Shown here piece by piece: positions 24,938 through 33,968 of a stretch of DNA of 64,000 bases. The stretch comes from Bacillus_I endophytica_A (GTDB lineage: Bacteria > Bacillota > Bacilli > Bacillales > Bacillaceae_H): positions 77,262 through 141,261 of the forward strand of contig NZ_JALAMS010000032.1 of the NCBI RefSeq assembly GCF_026790145.1. The letters are read 5' to 3'. Below the pieces are notes generated by a model. That model was not told the origin of the DNA, did not search any database, and saw only the letters and a list, made by a program, of their open reading frames with translations. The translations under genes and the position numbers were made by a program. Each line of letters opens with the position of its first letter. Within the stretch, counting starts at the first letter, position 1.

Positions 24938-25989
24938 TGTAGCATGCGGTATAAACGCCCATTCCAATAAAAAAATCGACTTATCTTTCCTCCAAGCTTA
25001 ATAATCTTCTTAGCCTGCTTATGAACATTTCGCTGTTTTTTTACTTTTCGATCTGAAAGATACAATCCAAGAAGACCTCTATTAATAAAATGGTGAAAAT
25101 GCTCATGTGGAAGACCTTTAATTTTTTTGTCTGCTTCACTCACAAAATGGTAAAAGCGTTTCATCATTTCCTCTTGTTCTGGATAATAAAAACAAAAGTT
25201 CAAATCTCCCTCTTCTTCATCTTCTTCTTGATCAATAAAATAGTCTAATAAAATGTGAAGTCCTTGAATATAAGGGAAATACCCTGACATAATTTGTATT
25301 GCTTGCTGTTTAGTGAAATCACGTTGAAAACTATAAGAAACAAGACAAAAAATGCCAAGGGTTGAACCTGCACAGGCCGAAAATTCATACCAAGTCATGT
25401 TTGGGAATTTCTCCTGATGCTCGTGAAACCACGTTTCTAGGCGGTGAACGCGCTCCTCTTCTCTTACATGTTTATGTATTTGCAAATCACAATAATAGCG
25501 GCAAAGCTCTAATAAATGGCTTTTAATGAGTGGATAATGTTCAATACTTGCTAGCACTTCCTGACATGTTTGAACAAGAGCGTGCAAATACCCCCCATCA
25601 TTTTGATCCTCTCGATAACGATAATATTCTCCGAGTGTCGCATGTGGTGTGAGAGCATGCGGCATTGATTCATGAAGAGCCGCAAAGTCAAGCGGATCAA
25701 GCGAAGTACTTCGATCACACAAGTTATCAAGGTAGTCACTGATCGTTTGGTAAGCAACAATAAAACGGATTGCTTTTTTAAATTCTCCACATGCAAGCAA
25801 CCCCATAATTGATCCACCTTCACAGTGAAAGGTTTTATCATTTATGCTTGCTAACGCTTGCGTTCGAAGTTCTTCATTTGGAATATTGCTGGCTTTTTTC
25901 TTCCACTTCAACAATTCTTCATGAACAATCGGCATTACTTCTTTATAGACTTTTCTCATTAACATAAAAGGGTGTTTTGGTATCTCCAC
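24919..25989 (-). CDS. ytpB: Tetraprenyl-beta-curcumene synthase (YtpB)
   Basis: About 356 residues, an all-helical prenyl-diphosphate cyclase of the large-terpene (class IB, DUF2600) family. The acidic motif DYLDNLCDRST near residue 90 lies where the Mg-diphosphate site is expected. In B. subtilis and B. megaterium the enzyme makes C35 sesquarterpene precursors. The GTG at 25989 has GAGGTG 6 bases upstream; a GTG at 25998 is an alternative that adds three residues. It is downstream of ytpA as in the B. subtilis ytpAB operon. Confidence 0.85.
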   Translation of the reverse strand: MEIPKHPFMLMRKVYKEVMPIVHEELLKWKKKASNIPNEELRTQALASINDKTFHCEGGSIMGLLACGEFKKAIRFIVAYQTISDYLDNLCDRSTSLDPLDFAALHESMPHALTPHATLGEYYRYREDQNDGGYLHALVQTCQEVLASIEHYPLIKSHLLELCRYYCDLQIHKHVREEERVHRLETWFHEHQEKFPNMTWYEFSACAGSTLGIFCLVSYSFQRDFTKQQAIQIMSGYFPYIQGLHILLDYFIDQEEDEEEGDLNFCFYYPEQEEMMKRFYHFVSEADKKIKGLPHEHFHHFINRGLLGLYLSDRKVKKQRNVHKQAKKIIKLGGKISRFFYWNGRLYRMLQKSTPH

Positions 25990-26028
25990 ATTGCTCACCT
26001 CGAGATTGTTACGGCTCTATTTTTCCCG

Positions 26029-26805
26029 TTATACATGTAAATGAACAAAGCTTTTCGCATAAGCAAACACTTGGTCCTGTTCAGGCTCATTGAATACTTC
26101 ATGATAAAGTCCTGTCCATTCCTTATAAATCTTTTCACTTAAACTCATATCATCAAACCATTGTCTTACAATAAATTTCTCAATAACCTTATCTTCCCCA
26201 GCTTGAAGAATTAATAACGGCACATCTGGAAATTTATCCATATCTTTAAAAGCTAAATTCATCGCTTCCACAAACTGACGATACCAGCGTACAGACACTT
26301 TTTTCACATACAGCTTATCTTCTTTATGTTCTCTCCAAAGACGCTGATTTCTTGTGACATTTTCAATCACAAGTGGAGACTGAACAAGTTTACCAGGCAT
26401 GAGCTTATTTAAACCTTTTGACAGGACATCTTTAAAGGCTGGTGGTTGTTCTTTTAATCCTAAGGCTGGTGATGATAAAATAACTCCCCATACAGGCAAA
26501 CTGCGAAGCTGAAGCGCTCGTATAGCCGTCAATGCTCCCATACTGTGTCCTAGTAGAAAAATGGGTAAGTCGTATGTTTGCGCTTCTTCAACCCACTCTT
26601 CAATTGCTTCAATATACTCATTAAAAGAGCGAATATGTCCTCTTCTTCTCGTAGTCACTCCTTGGCCTGGGAGATCTCCCATGATAACGTGAAAACCTTC
26701 TTCATTCCATCTTTCTCTCAGCCATTCATAGCGTCCGTGATGCTCTCCTGCTCCATGGATGATGACCATGACTCCCTTTGCGTTCTCTACTTCCCATGTC
26801 CACAT
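26029..26805 (-). CDS. ytpA: Alpha/beta hydrolase, YtpA-like (lysophospholipase/monoacylglycerol lipase type)
   Basis: A 258-residue serine hydrolase of the Hydrolase_4 type. Visible are HGAGEHHGRYEWL near the N-terminus, the nucleophile elbow GHSMGA, and the C-terminal LILQAGEDKV and YHEVFNEPE segments for Asp and His. B. subtilis YtpA is tied to the phospholipid antibiotic bacilysocin. The ATG giving MWTWEVEN is chosen because it fits the family length and has AAGGGAAG upstream; an in-frame extension lacks a ribosome site. Confidence 0.82.
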   Translation of the reverse strand: MWTWEVENAKGVMVIIHGAGEHHGRYEWLRERWNEEGFHVIMGDLPGQGVTTRRRGHIRSFNEYIEAIEEWVEEAQTYDLPIFLLGHSMGALTAIRALQLRSLPVWGVILSSPALGLKEQPPAFKDVLSKGLNKLMPGKLVQSPLVIENVTRNQRLWREHKEDKLYVKKVSVRWYRQFVEAMNLAFKDMDKFPDVPLLILQAGEDKVIEKFIVRQWFDDMSLSEKIYKEWTGLYHEVFNEPEQDQVFAYAKSFVHLHV

Positions 26806-26912
26806 ATTATGTACTTCCCTTCTTTTTATATTTACCGATGCAAAAAAAGTTTGTACACTTACATTAGAAGATTCTTTGTTTTTTTGCAACTGATAACATG
26901 GAGGGATAATAA

Positions 26913-27431
26913 ATGTTGTACGCTTACAAAGGGAAAGAACCACGTATTTCAGATACCGCTTTCATTGCTGACTATGTAACAATTACAGGAGATGTTGAAA
27001 TTGGAGATGAAAGCAGCATTTGGTTTAATACCGTTATCCGCGGTGATGTTGCTCCAACAATTATTGGTCGTCGAGTGAACATCCAAGATCAATCAACACT
27101 TCATCAGAGCCCCAATCATCCTCTTATAATTGAAGATGATGTAACAGTTGGTCATGCCGTTATTTTACATAGCTCAATCATTCGTAAAAAAGCATTAGTT
27201 GGAATGGGGTCCACAATTTTAGATGGAGCAGAAATCGGCGAAGGAGCTTTTATTGGTGCAGGAAGTCTTGTTCCTCCTGGTAAAAAAATCCCCCCAAATT
27301 CTCTTGCTTTTGGACGGCCAGCTAAAGTTATTCGAACGTTAACAGAAGAAGACCTAAAAGAAATGGAACGCATTCGTACAGGCTATGTAGAAAAAGGACA
27401 ATATTATAAGCAGCTTTCTCCTCTTGAATAA
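26913..27431 (+). CDS. ytoA: Gamma-class carbonic anhydrase-like protein (YtoA)
   Basis: A 172-residue left-handed beta-helix protein with hexapeptide repeats (VTITGDVEIGDESSIWFNTVIRGDV...). Candidate metal His residues lie in STLHQSPNHP, VGHAVILH and neighbouring turns. The family includes YrdA/PaaY-like proteins; enzymatic activity varies. ATG follows GGAGGG. Confidence 0.85.
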   Translation: MLYAYKGKEPRISDTAFIADYVTITGDVEIGDESSIWFNTVIRGDVAPTIIGRRVNIQDQSTLHQSPNHPLIIEDDVTVGHAVILHSSIIRKKALVGMGSTILDGAEIGEGAFIGAGSLVPPGKKIPPNSLAFGRPAKVIRTLTEEDLKEMERIRTGYVEKGQYYKQLSPLE

Positions 27432-27439
27432 CAGAATTT

Positions 27440-27467
27440 ACACACCGCTCACACGGTGTGTTTTTTT
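27440..27467 (+). terminator. Terminator after ytoA
   Basis: ACACACCG pairs with CGGTGTGT and is followed by seven T. Confidence 0.85.
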
Positions 27468-27569
27468 GTAAAGAAAAGCTACACGATAATTTTACAAATT
27501 CTTAGCACTAACTCTAAAATTTCTTTCTACAATAGAAGTAAAGGCTGTAAAAAGGAGATGAAAAACGAA

Positions 27570-28097
27570 ATGGAAAGATGGCTAAAAAGAGCCTATATAT
27601 TTGAATGCTTTTTATTCCGTTCACTTAACAACCAATTTCATCGCAAATGGTTGAACGGGTATTTTCGTTTTATTACACATCTAGGAGGAGCAGCTGTCTC
27701 CATCAGCGTTTGTCTATTACTTCTTTTCTTGCCTTTTGAAACATTGAAGGAAGCAAGTTTAGCGAGTGCTTTAGCGCTAGCTTTAAGTCATATTCCAGTT
27801 GCTCTCTTAAAAAAACTTTATCCACGAAAACGACCTTATCTTCAAATTATAAACAGCTATGTTTTACAGAATCCTTTGTGTGATCATTCTTTTCCATCTG
27901 GTCATACGACAGCTATCTTTGCTATCTCAACACCTTTTATTATTTCATTTTCTGCTCTTTCTCTTTTGCTTCTTCCACTTTCATTAAGCGTCGCACTCTC
28001 AAGAATTTATCTTGGTCTTCATTACCCAAGCGATGTTGCAGCTGGTATGCTTATTGGCAGTTCATTTGGCTATGGATGTTTTTCTTTTTTTCTGTAG
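27570..28097 (+). CDS. PAP2-family lipid phosphatase
   Basis: About 175 residues of membrane phosphatase with the three PAP2 motifs: KKLYPRKRP, PSGHTTA and SRIYLGLHYPSD, which supply the catalytic His/Arg set. Hydrophobic helices surround them. Substrates of the family are undecaprenyl-diphosphate or phosphatidylglycerol-phosphate; I cannot choose. The start at 27570 is favoured by AAGGAG upstream, with a slightly long spacing. It precedes a glycosyltransferase gene by 28 bases and is probably in one operon with it. Confidence 0.82.
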   Translation: MERWLKRAYIFECFLFRSLNNQFHRKWLNGYFRFITHLGGAAVSISVCLLLLFLPFETLKEASLASALALALSHIPVALLKKLYPRKRPYLQIINSYVLQNPLCDHSFPSGHTTAIFAISTPFIISFSALSLLLLPLSLSVALSRIYLGLHYPSDVAAGMLIGSSFGYGCFSFFL

Positions 28098-28125
28098 ATC
28101 ATGATTTTTCATTGGAGGGATTGAA

Positions 28126-29271
28126 ATGAAAATTGCCATCTTCACAGATACCTTTACACCTGATGTTAATGGGGTTGCGAAAACATTGAAAAGACTCACG
28201 GAGCATTTGCGTAATGAACATATTTCATTTCAGCTTTTTGCTCCTGATAGTACGGGAGAAAAGCCATATTCGCTCAATGTTCATCGATTTATGAGCTTAC
28301 CGTTTTTTCTTTATCCACAATGTCGGCTCGCCCTTCCCAACATGCTCAAAATCCGGCAACAGCTTCAATCTTTCAAACCAGATATTATTCATGTAGCAAC
28401 TCCCTTCAATGTAGGACTTTGTGGAATTCACTATGCTAAAAAATTCAACGTTCCTCTCGTTGGTTCTTATCATACTGATTTTGATCAATATCTTTCTTAT
28501 TATGATTTAGAATTTCTTTCTCCTCTTGTCTGGAAGTATATGCGATGGTTTCACCGCTCAATGAAAACTATTTTTGTGCCTTCTCAAGATACAAAAGAAA
28601 CGCTTATGCGACATGGTTTTTCTAATCTTTCCATTTGGTCTCGTGGTGTTGATCATCGCCTTTTTCATCCTCACTACCATAAAAAAAATGTTCGGGATGC
28701 TTACCATATTAAAGAACCCTACGTTATTACATATGTTGGGCGGCTTGCTCCTGAAAAAAATTTAGAACTTCTAATGAATGTAGCTCAGGCACTTCCTTCC
28801 AAGCTGCGAGATAAGATCCATTGGCTCATTATTGGAGATGGACCAATGAAAAAACAGCTTGAACAAAAGGCTCCCAGAAATATGTCTTTCACAGGATTTC
28901 TAAAAAGTAAAGAAATTGCACCTTTGTACGCAGCCTCTGATTTGTTTTTTTTCCCTTCTACAACTGAAACGTTTGGAAATGTTGTTCTTGAAGCTGCGGC
29001 TTCAGGAATTCCAACAGTTGCAGCAAATGCAGGAGGAGTAAAATCGATTGTGAAAGATAGAAAAACAGGTTTTTTATGTGACCCTAATAACCCTGATGAG
29101 TTTATTAAAGCAGTGACCTATCTTTTAACAAGGCATCATGATCGACTGCAAATGGGAAATGAAGCTCGTCATTACGCCCTTACCCAAACATGGGATCAGA
29201 TTTTCACCAACCTTCTTACTCAGTATGAAGAAACAATTTCAGTTGCTTCTACCACCAGTAAGCTTGCTTAA
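28126..29271 (+). CDS. GT4-family glycosyltransferase (MgtA/alpha-mannosyltransferase-like)
   Basis: A 381-residue GT-B enzyme. The N-terminal domain has FTDTFTPDVNGVAKTL, with the glycine loop that contacts the donor. The C-terminal domain has GRLAPEKNLELLM, LIIGDGPM and the E-x7-E motif FFPSTTETFGNVVLEAAASGIP. It resembles GDP-mannose-dependent glycolipid transferases, but the sugar and acceptor cannot be read from sequence. The upstream PAP2 gene suggests work on a membrane lipid. Confidence 0.83.
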   Translation: MKIAIFTDTFTPDVNGVAKTLKRLTEHLRNEHISFQLFAPDSTGEKPYSLNVHRFMSLPFFLYPQCRLALPNMLKIRQQLQSFKPDIIHVATPFNVGLCGIHYAKKFNVPLVGSYHTDFDQYLSYYDLEFLSPLVWKYMRWFHRSMKTIFVPSQDTKETLMRHGFSNLSIWSRGVDHRLFHPHYHKKNVRDAYHIKEPYVITYVGRLAPEKNLELLMNVAQALPSKLRDKIHWLIIGDGPMKKQLEQKAPRNMSFTGFLKSKEIAPLYAASDLFFFPSTTETFGNVVLEAAASGIPTVAANAGGVKSIVKDRKTGFLCDPNNPDEFIKAVTYLLTRHHDRLQMGNEARHYALTQTWDQIFTNLLTQYEETISVASTTSKLA

Positions 29272-29272
29272 A

Positions 29273-29307
29273 AAAGAGATCCTCGTTATCAACGAGGATC
29301 TCTTTTT
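29273..29307. terminator. Terminator after the glycosyltransferase
   Basis: AGAGATCCTCGTT pairs with AACGAGGATCTCT, flanked by A and T runs. Confidence 0.92.
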
Positions 29308-29329
29308 ATATTTTCTGCTGAAAAAAGTA

Positions 29330-29358
29330 TTGACTTTCTCTCTTCTTCAACATACAGT
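29330..29358 (+). promoter_or_regulatory. Promoter of the ytrE-ytrF-like operon
   Basis: TTGACT (29330-29335) and TACAGT (29353-29358) are 17 bases apart, with transcription starting near 29365. Confidence 0.65.
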
Positions 29359-29362
29359 ATTA

Positions 29363-29387
29363 ACTGTACTACTTATGTTAATACACA
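29363..29387 (+). promoter_or_regulatory. Possible YtrA (GntR) operator
   Basis: ACTGTA, 13 bases, then TACACA. This resembles the YtrA operator recalled for B. subtilis (AGTGTA-13-TACACT), at the transcription start of the YtrEF-like genes. No ytrA gene is present in the window. Confidence 0.5.
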
Positions 29388-29428
29388 TATAACAATTTTA
29401 TTTTATAAAATGAAAGAGAGGAAAAAGC

Positions 29429-30127
29429 ATGATTAGCATAAAAAACATTTCTCATTCTTTTAAAATCGGCAAAAAAGGAACAGAAGAGACTGTTCCTGTC
29501 CTAAAAGATGTTTCTATGGACATTCCTAAAGGTGAAATTACCTGTATTGTTGGAAAAAGTGGCTCTGGTAAATCAACGCTTCTTAACTTAATTTCTGGCT
29601 ACATTGCCCCAACAGAAGGAACCATTGAAATCAATAATCAAACGGTCACAAACTTCAATGAAAAAGAATGGGCTCAGTTTCGTCTTGAGCATTTTGGGTT
29701 CATCTTTCAAAACTTTCAACTTATCCCTAGCCTTACTACATATGAAAATGTTGAACTGCCACTTACTTTAAAAGGTATGCGCAAGTCTGAACGAAAACAA
29801 AAGGTTTTAGAAATTCTACAAACAGTTGGATTAGAGAACCACCGTAACCATTATCCTAATGAGCTTTCAGGCGGACAGCAGCAGCGTGTCAGTATCGCAA
29901 GGGCCCTTGTTTTGAACCCTTCTATTATTCTCGCAGATGAACCAACAGGAAGCTTAGATTCAGAGACTGAGAGAGTTATTCTTTCTTTCATTCAAACGTT
30001 AAATAAACAATACGGAATTACATTTGTCATGATTACTCATGATGAAGAAGTATCCTCTATTGCACATCATAAGCTTCATTTACACGATGGTGTACTACGT
30101 AAAGAAGGTGTAATAAATGAATTTTAA
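29429..30127 (+). CDS. ytrE: ABC transporter ATPase, MacB/YtrE-like
   Basis: A 232-residue ATPase of the LolD/MacB class: Walker A GKSGSGKST, signature LSGGQQQR and Walker B with LADEPTGSLD. It matches YtrE of the B. subtilis ytrABCDEF operon, which is induced by cell-wall antibiotics. It partners the permease that follows, whose start overlaps by 11 bases. The ytrA-D genes are absent here. Confidence 0.8.
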   Translation: MISIKNISHSFKIGKKGTEETVPVLKDVSMDIPKGEITCIVGKSGSGKSTLLNLISGYIAPTEGTIEINNQTVTNFNEKEWAQFRLEHFGFIFQNFQLIPSLTTYENVELPLTLKGMRKSERKQKVLEILQTVGLENHRNHYPNELSGGQQQRVSIARALVLNPSIILADEPTGSLDSETERVILSFIQTLNKQYGITFVMITHDEEVSSIAHHKLHLHDGVLRKEGVINEF

Positions 30128-31445
30128 AGATCAAGTTAGTTTTATCAAACGAAATATGAAGAAAAACCGACTCCGTGTCTTTATGACCGTTCTTGCAACA
30201 GCTATGTCGTGTGCATTTCTTGTTGTTCTTGCTTCAATTGGTTTTGGAATGCAAAAGACAGTTATAGACGAAATACTCTCACAGCAGATTGTTACAAAGA
30301 TTCCTATTTACGGTAGTGACAAGAATACAAAAAATTTAAGTGGTGACTTAAAAAAAGACTTAAAAGACAACGAAAATGTCAAAGCTATTGTTGAACGTAC
30401 AACAGTTAACGAACCTATTCAAACAATGCTTGATGAACGATCTAGTGAGAACTCTTCTCTCATTTTTACGAATATGAAACAAGAAACAAACGCAGGAATG
30501 AGTCTTTCAAAAGGACGGATGCCAACTTCGTCACATGAAGTTGTTGTTGGCTATAACTTTGCAAGCCAGCTTTGGTCTAAGAAAGAGCAGGAAAAGTTTG
30601 AACAAGAACTAAAAAGGTCTGAACAAAATGTAAATTATGATCTAACACAACCTAAAGGGTTTCAAGGAAATGTCTTAAATAAAAACATTACTCTAAAGGT
30701 GTCTAATACAGACGAAGAGACTGGGAAAGTAAAGGAGGAGAAATCTTATACTTTCAAAATTGTAGGCATTGCGAAAGAAAACCCAAAGGATTGGGTTGTT
30801 GATTCTAACATCTTTATAAGCAGTTCATTTTTAAGTGATTTCTCAAATGTTCTCGGAGTTGAAGAGGAGAGCTTTCCAACAGACTTAGCTGTTTTTACAG
30901 ATGAATTTGAGCATGTAGAGCAATTAACACAAGCGCTTTTAGATAAAGGTTATCAAGCAGATTCTGTTACACAGCAGCTTGATAATATTAACAAGTTTTT
31001 TACAGCTTTCAAAATTGGACTAGTATTTGTTGGAACTATCGCTGTAATTATTTCAGCTATCGGTATCTTTAATACAATGACAATGGCTGTCACAGAACGA
31101 ACTCAAGAAATTGGGATTATGAAAGCGATTGGTGCACAACCAAAAGTTATTCAAAAAATCTTTTTAATGGAAAGTGCTTTTATTGGAGTGTTAGGATCTA
31201 TTATTGGGATTATTGTGTCCTACATTGTAAGCTTTGGGGCAAATGCTATTCTACCAATGATTCTTACTTCTGTATTAAGTGAAGGAGCGGATGATTCGTT
31301 CCATGTCACTTATTCTTATATTCCGCTTTCACTCATTATTATCGCCGTAGTTATTAGCGCTGGCGTTGCGGTTCTTTCAGGATTAAGACCCGCTCGTAAA
31401 GCAACAAAAACAAATGTCCTCTCTGCTTTGAGAAGAGAGATATAA
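30117..31445 (+). CDS. ytrF: ABC transporter permease, FtsX/MacB-like (YtrF-like)
   Basis: A 442-residue permease. One N-terminal transmembrane helix is followed by a large extracellular domain (residues about 55-290) and three C-terminal helices with the FtsX-type motif TERTQEIGIMKAIGAQ. This is the mechanotransmission layout. With YtrE it would act on periplasm-side targets or export peptides; the B. subtilis system affects cell-wall thickness. The end of the gene is followed by a strong terminator. Confidence 0.8.
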   Translation: MNFKDQVSFIKRNMKKNRLRVFMTVLATAMSCAFLVVLASIGFGMQKTVIDEILSQQIVTKIPIYGSDKNTKNLSGDLKKDLKDNENVKAIVERTTVNEPIQTMLDERSSENSSLIFTNMKQETNAGMSLSKGRMPTSSHEVVVGYNFASQLWSKKEQEKFEQELKRSEQNVNYDLTQPKGFQGNVLNKNITLKVSNTDEETGKVKEEKSYTFKIVGIAKENPKDWVVDSNIFISSSFLSDFSNVLGVEEESFPTDLAVFTDEFEHVEQLTQALLDKGYQADSVTQQLDNINKFFTAFKIGLVFVGTIAVIISAIGIFNTMTMAVTERTQEIGIMKAIGAQPKVIQKIFLMESAFIGVLGSIIGIIVSYIVSFGANAILPMILTSVLSEGADDSFHVTYSYIPLSLIIIAVVISAGVAVLSGLRPARKATKTNVLSALRREI

Positions 31446-31482
31446 AAAAAGCTTGTCACTGAATTAGTGACAAGCTTTTTTT
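31444..31482. terminator. Bidirectional terminator between ytrF and metK
   Basis: AAAAAAAGCTTGTCACT pairs with AGTGACAAGCTTTTTTT. Confidence 0.93.
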
Positions 31483-31484
31483 GA

Positions 31485-32687
31485 TTATTTTTCAAGGGCT
31501 TGAGTACGAAGAGCTTCAGCTTTATCCGTTAATTCCCATGGTAGTTCAACATCAGTACGACCAAAGTGTCCATAAGCAGCAGTTTGCTTATAGATTGGAC
31601 GACGTAGGTTCAACATGTTGATAATTCCCGCTGGGCGAAGATCAAAGTTGTTGCGAACAACGTCAACAAGTACTTCTTCAGATACTTTTCCTGTTTTGAA
31701 CGTATCAATTGAAATTGATACAGGTTGTGCAACACCAATTGCGTATGCAAGCTGCACTTCACATTTGTCAGCTAAACCTGCAGCAACAATGTTCTTTGCT
31801 ACATAACGAGCTGCATATGCTGCTGAGCGGTCCACTTTTGTTGGATCTTTACCAGAGAAAGCTCCACCACCGTGACGAGCATATCCACCGTACGTATCAA
31901 CAATGATTTTACGTCCAGTTAAACCTGCATCACCTTGAGGGCCACCAATTACAAAACGACCTGTTGGGTTGATGAAATATTTTGTGTCTTCATCAATAAG
32001 CTCTGCTGGTACAACTGGGTTAATAACATATTCTTTTACATTACGTTGAATTTGCTCAAGCGTAATTTCTGGATGATGCTGTGTTGAAATAACAATTGTA
32101 TCAATACGAACAGGTTTATCATTTTCATCATATTCAACTGTTACTTGTGTTTTAGCATCTGGACGAAGGTAAGGAAGAATTTCTTCTTTACGTACTTCTG
32201 CTAAGCGACGAGCTAAACGGTGTGATAATGAAATTGGAAGAGGCATAAGCTCTTTTGTTTCATTACAAGCAAATCCGAACATAAGACCTTGATCTCCTGC
32301 TCCAATTGCTTCAATTTCTTCTTCAGACATTGATCCTTCACGAGCTTCAAGAGCTTGGTCAACACCTTGAGCGATATCAGCAGATTGCTCATCAATAGAT
32401 GTTAATACAGCACAAGTTTCAGCATCAAAACCATATTTTGCACGAGTGTAACCAATTCCTTTAATTGTTTCACGAACAATTTTCGGGATATCTACATAAG
32501 TAGAAGTTGTAATTTCCCCCGCTACTAATACTAAACCAGTTGTTACAGATGTTTCACAAGCAACACGAGCATTAGGGTCATTTTCTAAAATAGCATCAAG
32601 GATTGAGTCCGAAATTTGGTCACAAATTTTATCTGGGTGGCCTTCTGTCACAGACTCAGAAGTAAATAAACGACGTTTAACTGACAT
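31485..32687 (-). CDS. metK: S-adenosylmethionine synthetase
   Basis: A 400-residue MAT enzyme making SAM from methionine and ATP. Visible motifs are FTSESVTEGHPDKICDQISD, GAGDQGLMFGFACNET and GGGAFSGKDPTKVDRS. The ATG of MSVKRRLF is chosen because AAGGAGG lies just upstream; a nine-codon extension lacks one. The S-box leader provides feedback control by SAM. Confidence 0.98.
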   Translation of the reverse strand: MSVKRRLFTSESVTEGHPDKICDQISDSILDAILENDPNARVACETSVTTGLVLVAGEITTSTYVDIPKIVRETIKGIGYTRAKYGFDAETCAVLTSIDEQSADIAQGVDQALEAREGSMSEEEIEAIGAGDQGLMFGFACNETKELMPLPISLSHRLARRLAEVRKEEILPYLRPDAKTQVTVEYDENDKPVRIDTIVISTQHHPEITLEQIQRNVKEYVINPVVPAELIDEDTKYFINPTGRFVIGGPQGDAGLTGRKIIVDTYGGYARHGGGAFSGKDPTKVDRSAAYAARYVAKNIVAAGLADKCEVQLAYAIGVAQPVSISIDTFKTGKVSEEVLVDVVRNNFDLRPAGIINMLNLRRPIYKQTAAYGHFGRTDVELPWELTDKAEALRTQALEK

Positions 32688-32776
32688 CTTTGTTCCTCCT
32701 TCTAAAGGTAGCAAATCTATGATACGGTACTCATTCCCTTATTATTGTAAATAAAGTTCCCTCTTACACACATATA

Positions 32777-32940
32777 AAAAAACCTTTCCTAGCTCGAGGA
32801 AAGGTTTAACGTCAAAGTTTGCCTTTCGCTCTTATCGATCAAGGTTTCCCTTGCGTCAGGTTAGCACCTTTTCATCTTTAATTGATGACGGTTGCTGGGT
32901 TTCATAGGGCCATGTCCCTCCACCATCTCGGGATAAGAGA
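32777..32940 (-). ncRNA. SAM-I (S-box) riboswitch with terminator
   Basis: The aptamer lies at 32829-32939. On the minus strand it opens with CTCTTATCCCGAG and includes GGTGGAGGGACATGGCCC, ATGAAACCCAGCAACC and GGTGCTAACCTGACGCAAGG, and ends in GATAAGAG, closing P1. A perfect terminator (AAACCTTTCCT... with a U run) lies at 32777-32810. SAM binding would promote termination before metK. Confidence 0.97.
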
Positions 32941-32958
32941 GTATCCGTTCAATGACTT

Positions 32959-32988
32959 ATCTTAACGTACAAAAGGGAAAAGTGTCAA
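32959..32988 (-). promoter_or_regulatory. Promoter of metK
   Basis: TTGACA (32983-32988) and TAAGAT (32959-32964), 18-base spacing, upstream of the S-box. Confidence 0.65.
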
Positions 32989-32989
32989 T

Positions 32990-33268
32990 ACGTTTTAGGA
33001 ACTTCCTTTTCCTTAATACGTTATCCGTTTCATTTAAGAGAGAAAACTCTTTTTTCTCTAGTCTAGGATATCCTTACTCTCCTCCTATCTATCACAGAGA
33101 GTAAGGAAGAAAGACTCTGTTTCAGATAGCTATAATAAGGTAAACTTTTAAAAAAGATGGTTGTTTTTTCACTAGAACTTTCCTCTTTACTTTACTATAG
33201 GCAGATTTTCTACCAGCATATTTTTTTACCCTAAAAAAGAACATACGTTCCGGTTAGGAGGATTTTTT
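32990..33268. other. Intergenic region upstream of the sigma-factor operon
   Basis: About 280 bases with no credible ORF. It holds a 10-bp inverted repeat (33072-33081 with 33097-33106) without a T run, a smaller hairpin in AGAGAAAACTC.../TTTTCTCT near 33042-33060, and an AT-rich stretch containing TATAAT near 33133. No clear -35 accompanies that -10, so the promoter of the next operon is not assigned. A non-sigma-A promoter is possible. Confidence 0.4.
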
Positions 33269-33811
33269 ATGAAACCTTTTCATTCTTTGCCTAATAACTC
33301 CTTATTAAAGCATTTTTTCTCTTCACCTTCTCACCAAAGAAAGTTTGAGAACTACCAGCAAAATCCAAGCAAGCAAACAAAAAAAGAGCTTGATCAAGCT
33401 TTTAAATGTTTTTATGAGGAAGTTCGACTTGTCGCATACTTTTCTCGATTTCTTTCTTCAGAAGCTATCGCTTTTAAGAAGAAGATTCAAAAATATGAAT
33501 ATACTCACTCTTTTGTATTGGATAAACCAGTGTTTGAAAATAACAGAGAGCCTAGAATAAATATGATCAAGGATGACAGTTTTTTTAATTATTATCATCA
33601 GCATGAGGAACATATAGAGGAATGTATTACAAACGAATACACTTATCACTGTGTCAAAATGCTTACAAAACGCGAAAAAACCGTTCTCTATCTACATTTT
33701 TATGTTTGTTTAACAAACGTTGAAATTGCTCAAAAGCTCGCTGTCTCTCCCCAAGCCATCTCAAAAACGAAAAAAAATGCCCTGAGAAAACTGAGGAGGT
33801 CTAGAATATGA
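33269..33811 (+). CDS. Sigma-70-type factor with region 4, SigO (YvrI)-like
   Basis: A 180-residue protein. The C-terminal 49 residues form a sigma region 4 with a helix-turn-helix (TKREKTVLYLHFYVCLTNVE onward, then KLAVSPQAISKTKKNAL). The N-terminal half (about 1-70) is helical, followed by a linker with VLDKPVFENN, and no canonical region 2 is seen. That layout, plus the next two genes, matches the B. subtilis SigO/RsoA split sigma factor, in which region 2 is supplied by a partner protein. AGGAGG precedes the ATG. The assignment is by layout and neighbours; I cannot confirm it by alignment. Confidence 0.62.
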   Translation: MKPFHSLPNNSLLKHFFSSPSHQRKFENYQQNPSKQTKKELDQAFKCFYEEVRLVAYFSRFLSSEAIAFKKKIQKYEYTHSFVLDKPVFENNREPRINMIKDDSFFNYYHQHEEHIEECITNEYTYHCVKMLTKREKTVLYLHFYVCLTNVEIAQKLAVSPQAISKTKKNALRKLRRSRI

Positions 33812-33966
33812 TGGAAAGTATAAGTATTGTCTCTCTTATCCAGCATGCAGGATTTCCGATAGCAATGACCTTCTACTTGTTATCCCGTTTTGAGAAGCGC
33901 ATGGAAAATTTAGAACGCGAAGTATCCCAACTTCGTGCACTTCTGCAAGGTAGAAAGGAAGGATAA
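33808..33966 (+). CDS. YvrJ-family small protein
   Basis: A 52-residue protein with a short hydrophobic N-terminal segment (IQHAGFPIAMTFYLLSRFE) and a charged helical tail (KRMENLEREVSQLRALLQ). The GFPIAxTFYLLxR pattern is typical of the YvrJ family. It starts at an ATGA overlap with the sigma gene and has GAGGAGG upstream. In B. subtilis yvrJ is part of the SigO regulon. It may anchor to the membrane; its function is unknown. Confidence 0.72.
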   Translation: MMESISIVSLIQHAGFPIAMTFYLLSRFEKRMENLEREVSQLRALLQGRKEG

Positions 33967-33968
33967 TT

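Noticed and set aside
26806..26943. Longer N-terminus for YtpA
   Set aside because: The added 46 residues do not resemble the family, and no ribosome site precedes the upstream start.
33072..33106. 10-bp inverted repeat upstream of the sigma operon as a terminator
   Set aside because: There is no T run on either side, so it is only noted within the intergenic entry.
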